Assembly (NCBI RefSeq): GCF_903819335.1
Contig: NZ_CAIJDE010000038.1
Span: 62,001-126,000 of the forward strand
Direction of reading: 5' to 3'
Source of the DNA: Flavobacterium panici
GTDB lineage: Bacteria > Bacteroidota > Bacteroidia > Flavobacteriales > Flavobacteriaceae
Length of the DNA stretch: 64,000 nt
In this document: positions 33,619 through 41,626 of the stretch, one piece after another
Position numbering within the stretch: the first letter of the stretch is position 1
Layout of the letters: each line of letters opens with the position of its first letter
Made by a program: the position numbers and the translations under genes
Notes under the pieces: model-generated
What the model was told of the DNA's origin: nothing
Seen by the model: only the letters and a program-made list of their open reading frames with translations
Databases searched by the model: none

Positions 33619-34035
33619 TTATTCAACACTTTCAACGTATTTTTTAAAATTGTCAATTACGTTCTGACACCATTGCTTCTGCATACTTTCAGAATCTTCT
33701 TTGTTTGGTTCAAATACTTCTGTGATTTTTACCTTTTTGCCTTGTTCTTCAAAATGAATACTTCCGGTTCTGTTATCCAAAAGTTTATATGCTATTAATC
33801 GAAATTTTTCTATTTGGGTATATTCTCCTTCAAAATCAAAACCTGCGCTTTTATCTTTAGCAGCCATTTCATATTTAAATTTGCCATTTACCTGTAAATC
33901 ATTTTCTGCATAAGGCGTATGCCATTCCTCAAAAGCATAATTCCATTTTTGAATATGTTTTGGAGAAATCCAGAAATCCCAGACTTTATCTATAGATGCA
34001 TTAATTGTATTTTGAACTGTAATCATTTTGGTCAA
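33619..34035 (-). CDS. SRPBCC (AHSA1-like) protein, member 3
   Basis: A 138-residue START-like protein, paralogous to the gene downstream. An ATG three codons inside (MITVQNTINASIDKVW) matches the paralogue's start and could be the true one. The spacing of 12 bases from the VOC gene upstream and 24 bases to the paralogue downstream indicates one operon. Confidence 0.87.
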   Translation of the reverse strand: MTKMITVQNTINASIDKVWDFWISPKHIQKWNYAFEEWHTPYAENDLQVNGKFKYEMAAKDKSAGFDFEGEYTQIEKFRLIAYKLLDNRTGSIHFEEQGKKVKITEVFEPNKEDSESMQKQWCQNVIDNFKKYVESVE

Positions 34036-34047
34036 ATTTTAAATTAA

Positions 34048-34458
34048 TTACATCTGATCCGGAATCTGACTTTCATCCATATAGAAAACTTCCCAATGAT
34101 GTCCGTCTAAATCCAGAAAAGTTTTTTGGTACATCCATCCATAATCTTGTGCTTTTCTATAATCAGTCCCGCCAGCTTTAACTGCTTTTTCAATCATTTC
34201 ATCAACTTCTTTTCTTGATCCTAAAGAAATAGAAATAAGCGCTTCGCTGGTTGTATGAGAATCGCAGATTTTCTTATCTGTAAAAGTCTGATAAAACTCT
34301 TCTGCCAAAATCATTAAATTAATATTTTCACCAATAATTATACAAGCTCCTTTTTCATTTGTAAATTTCGGATTCGTAGGAAAACCCAATTCATTAAAAA
34401 ATTTTATCGCTTTATCCAGCTCTTTTACAGCCAGATTTAAATACATTTTCGTTTCCAT
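34048..34458 (-). CDS. VOC (glyoxalase-like) protein, member 1
   Basis: A 136-residue VOC protein (METKMYLNLAVKELDKAIKFFNELGFPTNPKF). It is the first gene of the VOC/SRPBCC run and related to the later VOC gene. A -7 box TAAATTTG lies 29 bases upstream on the minus strand. A GlxA-type regulator is transcribed divergently from the same gap and is the natural candidate regulator. Confidence 0.87.
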   Translation of the reverse strand: METKMYLNLAVKELDKAIKFFNELGFPTNPKFTNEKGACIIIGENINLMILAEEFYQTFTDKKICDSHTTSEALISISLGSRKEVDEMIEKAVKAGGTDYRKAQDYGWMYQKTFLDLDGHHWEVFYMDESQIPDQM

Positions 34459-34486
34459 AATATATAAAGTTACAATTTATTTAAAA

Positions 34487-34494
34487 CAAATTTA
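34487..34494 (-). promoter_or_regulatory. Probable -7 box of the VOC/SRPBCC operon
   Basis: On the minus strand TAAATTTG matches TAnnTTTG and lies in the 143-base gap shared with the divergent glxA-type gene. Confidence 0.45.
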
Positions 34495-34559
34495 GAATTT
34501 TAGAATATCCTTTGCGATACATTAAAAGTCAACTTTAGGGGCATTTAAGACAATTTTAT

Positions 34560-34567
34560 TACTTTTG
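34560..34567 (+). promoter_or_regulatory. Probable -7 box of the GlxA-type regulator
   Basis: TACTTTTG, 34 bases before the start codon. Confidence 0.45.
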
Positions 34568-34601
34568 TTATAAAGCTAATCTTCCAAAAAACCACAAAAT
34601 C

Positions 34602-35567
34602 ATGAGCAAGAAAGTAGGTTTAATCGTTCCTCACGACTATAAATTATTAAGTATAGCCGCAATTTTAGAAGTTTTTGAAACGGCAAATAAATTAAGTCCG
34701 ACAGCTGATAAACCATTTGAAATTATGGTTTTTCAATTGGCAGAACAAATCAATCAGGAACGTTTGTTTGGATATGAAGTTAATACGATCGAGAATTCTG
34801 ATATCCTTTTAGAACTCATTTTGATTCCGGCTTTTACTACGGATAATATGAGTGAAATGATTGCGAAGAATAAAAAATTTATTCCGTGGCTGCAAAAGCA
34901 ACATCAGGCAGGGGCTGAATTAGCAAGTTTTTGTACGGGAGCATTTTTGTTTGCTGCTTCGGGATTATTAAATGAAAAACTGGCAACAACTCATGTCGAC
35001 GCTTGCAGTGCTTTTACAAAAGCTTTTCCAATGGTGAAATTAAAACCTGAAGAAACTCTAACAGCTGACGGAAGTTTGTATACGAGCGGCGGATCTACCT
35101 CAACGTTTCATTTATTGATTCTTTTGGTTCAAAAATATTGCGGAAATGAAATTGCAGTGCAAATTGCCAAGATTTTCTCGATTGATTTAAACCGATACAA
35201 ACAAAGTTATTTCAGCACGTTTAGACCGAATCATTTGCATAATGATACTTTAGTTGCGATGTTACAGCAAAAAATTGAAAGCCAATATCATAGCATAGAA
35301 AAACTGGAAGAAATTACCAAAGATATTCCAACAAGTGCCAGAAACATGACACGCCGTTTTAAACAAGTTACAGGAATTCCGCCAATTGAATATCTGCAGA
35401 ATATTAGAGTTGAAAGTTCAAAAAAATATTTGGAACAAACGCAGCTTTCGATTTCAGAAATTATTGAAAAAACAGGATATAACGATCCAAAAGCTTTTAG
35501 AAAAGTGTTTTATAAAATGGTGGGCATGAAACCTATTGAATATCGGGAGAAGTTTAGGGTTCAGTAG
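34602..35567 (+). CDS. GlxA-type AraC family regulator with DJ-1/PfpI domain
   Basis: The 321 residues combine an N-terminal DJ-1/PfpI (GATase1-like) sensing domain (about 4-185; the nucleophile-elbow cysteine is in LASFCTGAFLFAASGLL) and a C-terminal AraC-type double helix-turn-helix (about 215-321; FKQVTGIPPIEYLQNIRVESSKKYLEQT and IIEKTGYNDPKAFRKVFYKMVGMKP). Members control responses to amines, nitrogen compounds or toxic aldehydes. The divergent orientation toward six VOC/SRPBCC genes suggests that it controls them; that is inference from position. Confidence 0.9.
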   Translation: MSKKVGLIVPHDYKLLSIAAILEVFETANKLSPTADKPFEIMVFQLAEQINQERLFGYEVNTIENSDILLELILIPAFTTDNMSEMIAKNKKFIPWLQKQHQAGAELASFCTGAFLFAASGLLNEKLATTHVDACSAFTKAFPMVKLKPEETLTADGSLYTSGGSTSTFHLLILLVQKYCGNEIAVQIAKIFSIDLNRYKQSYFSTFRPNHLHNDTLVAMLQQKIESQYHSIEKLEEITKDIPTSARNMTRRFKQVTGIPPIEYLQNIRVESSKKYLEQTQLSISEIIEKTGYNDPKAFRKVFYKMVGMKPIEYREKFRVQ

Positions 35568-35604
35568 TTTTAGAAGCAGAAATTTCGTTTTTCATAAGAA
35601 ACTT

Positions 35605-35687
35605 CAGTCCTGCTCTACACTATATCTTTTGCTGTCTCGTTAGAAAAAAACGAGACAGCAAAAGGATGCCGTTTCGATCAGGGCTAT
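35605..35687 (-). repeat. Structured hairpin element, copy 3 (inverted)
   Basis: A perfect 16-bp stem (35626-35641/35649-35664) with a seven-base loop; read on the minus strand it carries the same flanks as copy 1 (tagccctgat..ggcatcc left, gatatag..agcaggact right). Two stem positions differ from copy 1 on both arms, keeping the pairing. It lies between the converging regulator and L,D-transpeptidase genes. Confidence 0.8.
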
Positions 35688-35729
35688 TTAAGACATTAAT
35701 TTTCATTAGAAAAAAAATATTTTGAAGAC

Positions 35730-36383
35730 TTACGATTTAATAATCCACATTAAAACTTTTTTATTTGTTTTTAAAAGTTCGTCGATTTCTTTCATGCTTT
35801 CGTTTGAAACTGCCGGGCAGCCCCAGCCTTCCGGTGTTCCTTCGGGATAAACTTCATTTTCCGGAACTGCTTCCCAGGAATGTAAAACTATGGCACGGTT
35901 TCTAGCATTTGAATTCGTTTTGTCTTTTCCCTGTAAAATATAATTGACTTTTATTCCCCATTGACTTATGCCTCGGTCTAAAATAACATATTTACCCAGC
36001 GAGGAACAATGCGAATCAAATTCATTGCTAATCTGCGGTTTTTCTTTAGTTACTGTTCCGCCCCATCTGTTGTCGCCGCAGCCATGACTTACCATAGATG
36101 ATTTTACAACTAGATTTTTCTTAAAATCGTAAATAAAGAATCTCTTTAAACCAGAATGCAATCCCAGATCGATTAGAATAAATTTATCTTTATTCAGGTT
36201 ATTTTGAAGACAGTATTGTTTTGCTTCTTTATAAAATTTACTGTAATCAACTTCAACACGAGGTTTTTCTTTTTCAATTACTTCTATTTTGTTTTCATTT
36301 TTAGAAACCAACATTTCATTTTTATCTTTTTGATTACAAGATAAAATCAAGGCTAAACCAATTACAAAAATCATATTTTTCAT
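35730..36383 (-). CDS. L,D-transpeptidase-like (YkuD_2) lipoprotein
   Basis: A 217-residue lipoprotein with lipobox ALILSC (C16) followed by an N-terminal charged linker. The catalytic part has H168 (IVLHSW) and C189 in GWGCPAVS, the Cys-His pair of the YkuD-type murein L,D-transpeptidase catalytic domain family (YkuD_2). Such proteins crosslink peptidoglycan or attach proteins to it, with the domain in the periplasm. HGCGDNRWGGT and the DSHCSSLGKYVI segment are further family features. Whether it is an active transpeptidase is not established. Confidence 0.87.
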   Translation of the reverse strand: MKNMIFVIGLALILSCNQKDKNEMLVSKNENKIEVIEKEKPRVEVDYSKFYKEAKQYCLQNNLNKDKFILIDLGLHSGLKRFFIYDFKKNLVVKSSMVSHGCGDNRWGGTVTKEKPQISNEFDSHCSSLGKYVILDRGISQWGIKVNYILQGKDKTNSNARNRAIVLHSWEAVPENEVYPEGTPEGWGCPAVSNESMKEIDELLKTNKKVLMWIIKS

Positions 36384-36430
36384 GCTTACAATTTACACAA
36401 AATCTAAAACGGAAATCTTACTTTAAAAGT

Positions 36431-36465
36431 ATAAAAAAAACCTGCTCAAATAAATGAACAGGTTT
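36431..36465 (-). terminator. Terminator of clpX
   Basis: On the minus strand the stem AAACCTG/CAGGTTT, with extra pairs, is followed by eight T. It lies beyond a 30-bp palindrome after the clpX stop codon. Confidence 0.75.
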
Positions 36466-36474
36466 AAAAGTGAA

Positions 36475-36504
36475 ACTTTGTCAAAGTTTAAACTTTGACA
36501 AAGT
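36475..36504. repeat. Perfect 30-bp palindrome after clpX
   Basis: A perfectly self-complementary sequence centred on GTTTAAAC, with arms of ACTTTGTCAAAGTTT. It has no loop, so it is more likely to act as DNA (protein site or cruciform) than as an RNA hairpin. Confidence 0.8.
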
Positions 36505-36514
36505 GGTATGAAAT

Positions 36515-37747
36515 TTACGAAGCAATTTCCATTCGCTTCAATAAGTTTTTACTTAAAGTATGTTCTGCATAATCTTTATCGATTACTAAAACTTTATCGT
36601 CAGAACTTGGCAGTTCGTACATTGCATCTGTCAAGATTGCTTCGCAAAGCGAACGTAATCCACGTGCTCCTAATTTGTACTCTAATGCTTTGTCTACAAT
36701 AAAATCTAAAGCTTCATCTGTAATTGTAAACTCAACTTCATCCATTAAAAATAATTTCTGATATTGTTTTACCAATGCATTTTTAGGTTGTGTCAAAATA
36801 GCACGAAGTGTTTCTTTATCCAAAGGATCCATGTGCGTCAATACCGGTAAACGACCAATGATCTCCGGAATCAAACCAAAATCTTTAATGTCTTTTGGTA
36901 TGATATATTGAAGAAGGTTATTTTTATCGATATTGTCTACATTTTTAGAAGTAGAATATCCAACTGCCTGACGGTTTAAACGTTTAGAAATAATACGTTC
37001 TACTCCATCAAAAGCTCCACCTGCAATAAACAGGATGTTTTGTGTATTTACCTCAACAAATTTTTGGTCCGGGTGTTTACGTCCTCCTTTTGGCGGTACG
37101 TTTACAACTGTTCCTTCTAAAAGTTTCAATAAAGCCTGTTGTACACCTTCACCAGAAACGTCACGTGTTATTGACGGATTATCGCTCTTACGGGCAATTT
37201 TATCAATTTCATCAATAAATACGATTCCTCTTTCTGCTTTGGTTACATCATAATCGGCAGCTTGTAAAAGACGCGTTAAAATACTTTCAACATCTTCTCC
37301 TACATAACCAGCTTCGGTTAATACTGTTGCATCAACAATAGCCAAAGGAACGTCTAACATTTTTGCGATTGTTTTAGCAACCAATGTTTTTCCTGTTCCG
37401 GTTTGACCCACCATAATGATGTTGCTTTTTTCAATCTCTACTTCATCGTCTAATTGCTGCTGCATTAAACGTTTGTAGTGATTGTAAACCGCAACCGACA
37501 TTACTTTTTTTGTCTGGTCCTGACCAATAACATATTGATCAAGGAAGGCTCTGATTTCTTTTGGTTTCTTTAAAATTAAGTCGCCAACAAGTTTTGCGCT
37601 TCCGCTTGATTTTAATTCTTCTAGAACAATTCCGTGTGCCTGTTCAATACACTTATCGCAAATATGTGCATTAATACCAGCAATTAATAAATTAGTTTCT
37701 GGCTTTTTTCTTCCACAAAACGAACATTCTAATACTACTTTTGCCAT
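36515..37747 (-). CDS. clpX: ClpX, ATPase subunit of the ClpXP protease
   Basis: The 410 residues match ClpX, the AAA+ unfoldase that feeds substrates to ClpP. The N-terminal zinc-binding domain has C8, C11, C30 and C33. Walker A reads GQTGTGKT (GPTGSGKT in E. coli), Walker B is FIDEIDK, and pore loop 1 is GYVGEDV. The IGF-type loop for ClpP docking is GAFDGVE region plus the following segment and is not resolved by eye. It lies downstream of clpP with a 169-base gap and its own -7 box, so it can be transcribed separately. Confidence 0.97.
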   Translation of the reverse strand: MAKVVLECSFCGRKKPETNLLIAGINAHICDKCIEQAHGIVLEELKSSGSAKLVGDLILKKPKEIRAFLDQYVIGQDQTKKVMSVAVYNHYKRLMQQQLDDEVEIEKSNIIMVGQTGTGKTLVAKTIAKMLDVPLAIVDATVLTEAGYVGEDVESILTRLLQAADYDVTKAERGIVFIDEIDKIARKSDNPSITRDVSGEGVQQALLKLLEGTVVNVPPKGGRKHPDQKFVEVNTQNILFIAGGAFDGVERIISKRLNRQAVGYSTSKNVDNIDKNNLLQYIIPKDIKDFGLIPEIIGRLPVLTHMDPLDKETLRAILTQPKNALVKQYQKLFLMDEVEFTITDEALDFIVDKALEYKLGARGLRSLCEAILTDAMYELPSSDDKVLVIDKDYAEHTLSKNLLKRMEIAS

Positions 37748-37762
37748 TCTTTATTTAAGTTA

Positions 37763-37794
37763 CTAAGCTGCAAAGATACTAAGTTTCTAAGCTT
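37763..37794 (-). repeat. Tandem 8-bp microrepeat holding the clpX -7 box
   Basis: Plus-strand units at 37763, 37771, 37779 and 37787: ctaagctg, caaagata, ctaagttt, ctaagctt. The second unit, CAAAGATA, is the complement of the -7 box TATCTTTG for clpX. Confidence 0.65.
37771..37778 (-). promoter_or_regulatory. Probable -7 box of clpX
   Basis: On the minus strand TATCTTTG, 23 bases upstream of the clpX start codon. Confidence 0.5.
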
Positions 37795-37874
37795 TTTTTA
37801 TCTAAAACTTTAAAACTTAACGCCTTTACAGCTTAATATTTGATTTTTATTTTGATTTTAAATTACAAAGAACA

Positions 37875-37910
37875 CTTAGATTCTCAGCGTCTTAGCAACT
37901 TAGAAGCTTA
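37875..37910 (+). repeat. Tandem 8-bp microrepeat between clpP and clpX
   Basis: Units at 37875, 37883, 37891, 37899 and 37907: cttagatt, ctcagcgt, cttagcaa, cttagaag, ctta. It lies just past the clpP stop codon. Confidence 0.65.
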
Positions 37911-37916
37911 AAAAAA

Positions 37917-38591
37917 TTAGCTTCTTCTTAATACTTCATCAATCATTCCGTATTCTTTTGCTTCTTCAGCGATCATCCAGTAATCACGCTCACTGTCTTT
38001 GTGAACTCTATCAAAGGTTTGTCCTGAATGCTGCGAAATGATGTGGTATAATTCGTCTTTTAATTTCAACATTTCACGTAAGTTGATTTCCATATCTGTT
38101 GCAACACCTTGTGCTCCTCCAGATGGCTGGTGAATCATTACTCGTGAATGTGGCAGAGCCGAACGTTTTCCTGCTGCTCCAGCACATAATAAAACTGCTC
38201 CCATAGAAGCTGCCATACCTGTACAAATTGTAGCTACGTCTGGTTTAATAAATTGCATTGTGTCATAAATTCCTAATCCTGCGTAAACGCTTCCTCCAGG
38301 AGAATTTAAATAAATCTGGATATCTTTTGATGCATCAGCACTTTCTAAAAATAATAACTGAGCCTGAACGATATTAGCGATTTGGTCGTCGATACCAGTT
38401 CCTAAAAAGATAATTCTGTCCATCATTAATCTTGAAAAAACGTCTAATTGAGAAATATTCAACTGACGTTCTTCGATGATATATGGAGTCATATTCGTTG
38501 GGTTCATCGCTGCTATGATTTTGTCATAGTACATAGCGTTTACTCCTTGGTGCTTTGTAGCAAATTTTTTGAATTCTTTACCGTAGTTCAT
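37917..38591 (-). CDS. clpP: ClpP, protease subunit of ClpXP
   Basis: The 224 residues match ClpP, the tetradecameric serine protease. The catalytic triad is S129 (GMAASMG), H154 (MIHQPSGG) and D203 (SERDYW). The N-terminal 30 residues before the mature start may be a propeptide. It lies between tig and clpX in the order tig-clpP-clpX found in many bacteria. The adjacent tig terminator indicates it is not in the tig transcript. Confidence 0.97.
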   Translation of the reverse strand: MNYGKEFKKFATKHQGVNAMYYDKIIAAMNPTNMTPYIIEERQLNISQLDVFSRLMMDRIIFLGTGIDDQIANIVQAQLLFLESADASKDIQIYLNSPGGSVYAGLGIYDTMQFIKPDVATICTGMAASMGAVLLCAGAAGKRSALPHSRVMIHQPSGGAQGVATDMEINLREMLKLKDELYHIISQHSGQTFDRVHKDSERDYWMIAEEAKEYGMIDEVLRRS

Positions 38592-38755
38592 ATGTATCTG
38601 TTCTAAGTTTACTTTATTTAATATATATTCTCCATCAAAGGTTGTACCTATTTCTAAAGAATGTCAATTTGTCTTAGTTTTTGTTTCAGTTTTAATTTTG
38701 TTTCAGTTTTAAAGTTCTCGAACTTGAATAAACCTTAAACTTGAAACAAAAAAAA

Positions 38756-38783
38756 GAGCGTCGGCAGTTTTCTGCCGACGCTC
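38756..38783 (-). terminator. Strong terminator of tig
   Basis: A perfect GC-rich 12-bp stem GAGCGTCGGCAG/CTGCCGACGCTC with loop TTTT is followed on the minus strand by a run of eight T. Confidence 0.95.
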
Positions 38784-38805
38784 AAATATAATTATTTTTC
38801 AGAAA

Positions 38806-40128
38806 TTATTCTCCGTAAGAAGCTGCAATAAATTCTTCGTAAGTAACTTCTTTAGTTGTTGGATTTGCTTTCTCTTTGAATAAATCTAACAATTTAGCTG
38901 CTACAACTTGCTCAGAAAGTCTTTTCACTTCTTCCTGGTTAGATAAAACTCTAGCCACGATTCCCTGAACTTCTTCGTCAGTTGGGTTTGTTTGTCCAAA
39001 TTGAGCCATTTGTTGTCTGATAGCGTTTGATGTAAACTCTTTCAAATCTTCAAATGTAATTTGGATATTACTTTGAGCCATTGCTTTTCCTTCGATTAAT
39101 TGAAAACGTAAACCTTTTTCAGATCTTGCGTATTCAACTTCAGCTTCTTCTGCAGAGAGTTTTTTCTCTCCAACAGTTTGTAACCATTTTTTAAGGAATT
39201 CAGCCGGTAAATCAAATTTTGTATTTTCGATTAGGAAATCCTGAACGTCTAATAATAATTTTTGATCAGCTTGCTGTGCAAATTGAGCTTCAGCATCTTC
39301 TTTAATTTTAGCTTTTAAGTCTTCTAAAGAAGCTACTTTTCCTTCACCAAAAAGTTTATCAAATAATTCCTGGTTTAATTCTGCCAATTCAGCACCGTTG
39401 ATTGCTTCGATTGTAAAGTTTACTTCGATATCTAAACCGTGAACGTCATCATGAGATACTTTTAAGTAATCCATTAATTGGTGATCGTCTTCAAATAAAC
39501 CTTTTGTGCTTACTTTAACAACATCTCCAACTTTTTTACCGATAAATTTATCTCCGGCTTTTTTGTTGAATGTAGATACAGAAATTGTAGTTGTATTGCT
39601 GATACCTTTTTCTTCGTTTGTAAAAGTTCCTGTTAAATCTGAATCAGCTTCAACTTTATCCTGAGGAATTGGTTTTCCAAATTGTTTTTGGATACGCTCT
39701 ACTTGTCCGTCGATTAATTTATCATCAGCAGTAACGATATATTTTACGATATTGTTTTTAGCTTCTAAATCAATTTCAAAGTTTGGCACTAAACCAATTT
39801 CGTATTCAAAAGTTAATTCTTCTGCATCCCAGTCAATGTTTTCGTTTTCTTTAGCAAGAGGAGTTCCTAAAAGATTTAATCTTTCAGATTGAATAAAACG
39901 CTCTAAAGCCAAATCAACTACTTTTTTAATTTCTTCTTGTTTAATACCCTTTCCGTATTGTTTTTCAACAAGATCTTTAGGAACTTGTCCTTTTCTAAAT
40001 CCTTTTACTTGCGCTAAAGGCAATTTTTCGTTGATTCTTTTTGCCACTTGACCTTTATAATCCATATGAACAACGTTCAATACAATTGTCTCGTTTACAG
40101 CGTCTATTGCTACTCTTTTAATATCCAT
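38806..40128 (-). CDS. tig: Trigger factor
   Basis: The 440 residues match trigger factor, the ribosome-bound chaperone. The ribosome-docking motif is GFRKGQVPK (about residues 43-51). The middle region (about 150-250) is where the FKBP-type PPIase lies in E. coli, but here only a weak match is visible (TGTFTNEEKGISNTTTISVSTFNKKAGDKFIGKKVGDVVKV), so prolyl isomerase activity is doubtful, as in other Bacteroidota. The C-terminal helical domain closes the protein. It is a single unit with a strong terminator. Confidence 0.95.
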   Translation of the reverse strand: MDIKRVAIDAVNETIVLNVVHMDYKGQVAKRINEKLPLAQVKGFRKGQVPKDLVEKQYGKGIKQEEIKKVVDLALERFIQSERLNLLGTPLAKENENIDWDAEELTFEYEIGLVPNFEIDLEAKNNIVKYIVTADDKLIDGQVERIQKQFGKPIPQDKVEADSDLTGTFTNEEKGISNTTTISVSTFNKKAGDKFIGKKVGDVVKVSTKGLFEDDHQLMDYLKVSHDDVHGLDIEVNFTIEAINGAELAELNQELFDKLFGEGKVASLEDLKAKIKEDAEAQFAQQADQKLLLDVQDFLIENTKFDLPAEFLKKWLQTVGEKKLSAEEAEVEYARSEKGLRFQLIEGKAMAQSNIQITFEDLKEFTSNAIRQQMAQFGQTNPTDEEVQGIVARVLSNQEEVKRLSEQVVAAKLLDLFKEKANPTTKEVTYEEFIAASYGE

Positions 40129-40154
40129 CTTCTTCTTTAATTTACATAATAAAA

Positions 40155-40189
40155 TTGGGTTGCAAAATTATAAAATTTTTGCAACCCAA
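40155..40189 (-). promoter_or_regulatory. Hairpin overlapping the tig promoter
   Basis: A perfect 13-bp stem TTGGGTTGCAAAA/TTTTGCAACCCAA (40155-40167/40177-40189) lies 27 bases upstream of the tig start. Read on the minus strand, its downstream arm begins with TAATTTTGC (-7 box at 40163-40170) and the hairpin is followed by TTTTATTATG. It may terminate the upstream transcript and start the tig one. Confidence 0.5.
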
Positions 40190-40242
40190 CCAAGTTTTTA
40201 ATTTATTGTATTTGAAGCAGTTTATGTGCTTTTAATTTTGAT

Positions 40243-40587
40243 TTATTTATCGTCTCCTAATATTTTGTAAGTAATTGACTGAAGAATAGACAAAATAATA
40301 CTGAAAAATAATGCTGTCCAGAATGATTCGACTGCAAAACCTCCCACAATATAAGTGCAGAGTATAATTATTATAGCATTGATGACCAGTAAAAATAGCC
40401 CCAGCGTAATAACTGTAACCGGAAAAGTTAATATTACCAAAATTGGTTTTATAAAAACATTTAACAATCCTAAAACCACTGCAACTATAACAGCCGTGGC
40501 AAAACTGGCAACATGAACCCCTGGTAAAAAATTCGCGATCAACAAGACTAAAGCTGCCGTGACAAGAAGTCTTAGTATTAATTTCAT
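40243..40587 (-). CDS. Phage-holin-IV superfamily small membrane protein
   Basis: A 114-residue protein with four hydrophobic segments (about 4-22, 28-46, 56-76, 83-108) that matches the mycobacterial 4-TMS phage holin family (DUF360). Despite the name, the protein is chromosomal and widespread in Bacteroidota without phage context. No holin activity is implied here. Its function is unknown. It is preceded 54 bases upstream by the alpha/beta hydrolase gene on the same strand. Confidence 0.87.
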   Translation of the reverse strand: MKLILRLLVTAALVLLIANFLPGVHVASFATAVIVAVVLGLLNVFIKPILVILTFPVTVITLGLFLLVINAIIIILCTYIVGGFAVESFWTALFFSIILSILQSITYKILGDDK

Positions 40588-40641
40588 AGTTCTTAAGTTT
40601 AAAATTTATTTAAAAGTAATAAAATTTTTATCAAAAAGCAG

Positions 40642-41406
40642 TTACTCTTTTAAAAACGCTGTTGTCAGTTCAAAAAACATTTTCGGGTTTTCGGCATGAA
40701 GCCAATGTCCCGCATTTGGAATGGTTTCTAATTTAAAATTGGGGAATTGCTTTCTTATTTCATCCAAATCTGTATCTAATATATACCCAGATTCTCCTCC
40801 TCTAATAAACAAGGTTGGATTATTAAAAACTAAATTTTCCGCCAATGGTTTCCCGATAGCATCGAGATTATTATTGAAAACCTCCAAATTAAAACGGAAA
40901 GCAAGTTGTCCGGGTTCTTTCCAATATAAATTTTTCAATAAAAACTGGCGCGTTCCAAAATCAGAAACATATTGTGCTACGATTGCTTCAACATCATTTC
41001 GGCTTGGCTTTACAGAAAAATCAACTGCATTTAAACCTGCCAAAATATCCTGATGGTGCTGTTTGTAAAATTTCGGGCCAATATCTGCCACAATTAATTT
41101 ATCTACAAGATCAGAATGTGTTGTCGCAAAAAGCATCGCCACTTTTCCACCCATCGAATGTCCAAGAATATCAATTCTTGTCAGATTATTTGCCTGACAA
41201 TATTCATATACGTCCTGAACCATCGCTTCATAACTCCATTCGTCAGAATGAAAGCTGCGTCCGTGGTTTCTTAAATCTAAAATATGAACCTGAAATCCGG
41301 CCTCAACATATTGTCCTGCCAGCGTTTTCCAATTATCAGACATTCCAAGAAATCCATGCATGATGATAAATGGTTTTCCTTCGCCTTCTATTTTTGAGTA
41401 AAGCAT
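40642..41406 (-). CDS. YbfF-type alpha/beta hydrolase
   Basis: A 254-residue alpha/beta hydrolase with the nucleophile S84 in GHSMGG, the HGFLGMSDNW oxyanion region and a C-terminal histidine (NAGHWLHAENPKMFFELTTAFL). The pattern DLRNHGRS and the last stretch match YbfF-type esterases, which act on palmitoyl-CoA and malonyl-CoA in E. coli. No signal peptide; cytosolic. Substrate inferred only from the family. Probably co-transcribed with the small holin-family gene. Confidence 0.9.
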   Translation of the reverse strand: MLYSKIEGEGKPFIIMHGFLGMSDNWKTLAGQYVEAGFQVHILDLRNHGRSFHSDEWSYEAMVQDVYEYCQANNLTRIDILGHSMGGKVAMLFATTHSDLVDKLIVADIGPKFYKQHHQDILAGLNAVDFSVKPSRNDVEAIVAQYVSDFGTRQFLLKNLYWKEPGQLAFRFNLEVFNNNLDAIGKPLAENLVFNNPTLFIRGGESGYILDTDLDEIRKQFPNFKLETIPNAGHWLHAENPKMFFELTTAFLKE

Positions 41407-41626
41407 TAAATTTTTCTTTTAAAATTCTACTACAAATGTAAAAAACTTATCTATTAAACTGTAACAGAATGTATTCTTCAAGATATTTTTTACAATTAAT
41501 ATTAATAGAAAAAAGTTTACATTTTTACGTGATCCCGTAAAGTTAATAAAATCAAATAAGCTATCTTGCGCCCCGAAATCAAAACCAAAAACTTGATTTA
41601 AATCCAAATTAATTAATACCACCTTT

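Noticed and set aside
40243..40587. Holin activity for the small membrane protein
   Set aside because: The family name derives from a remote similarity; no lysis cassette is nearby.
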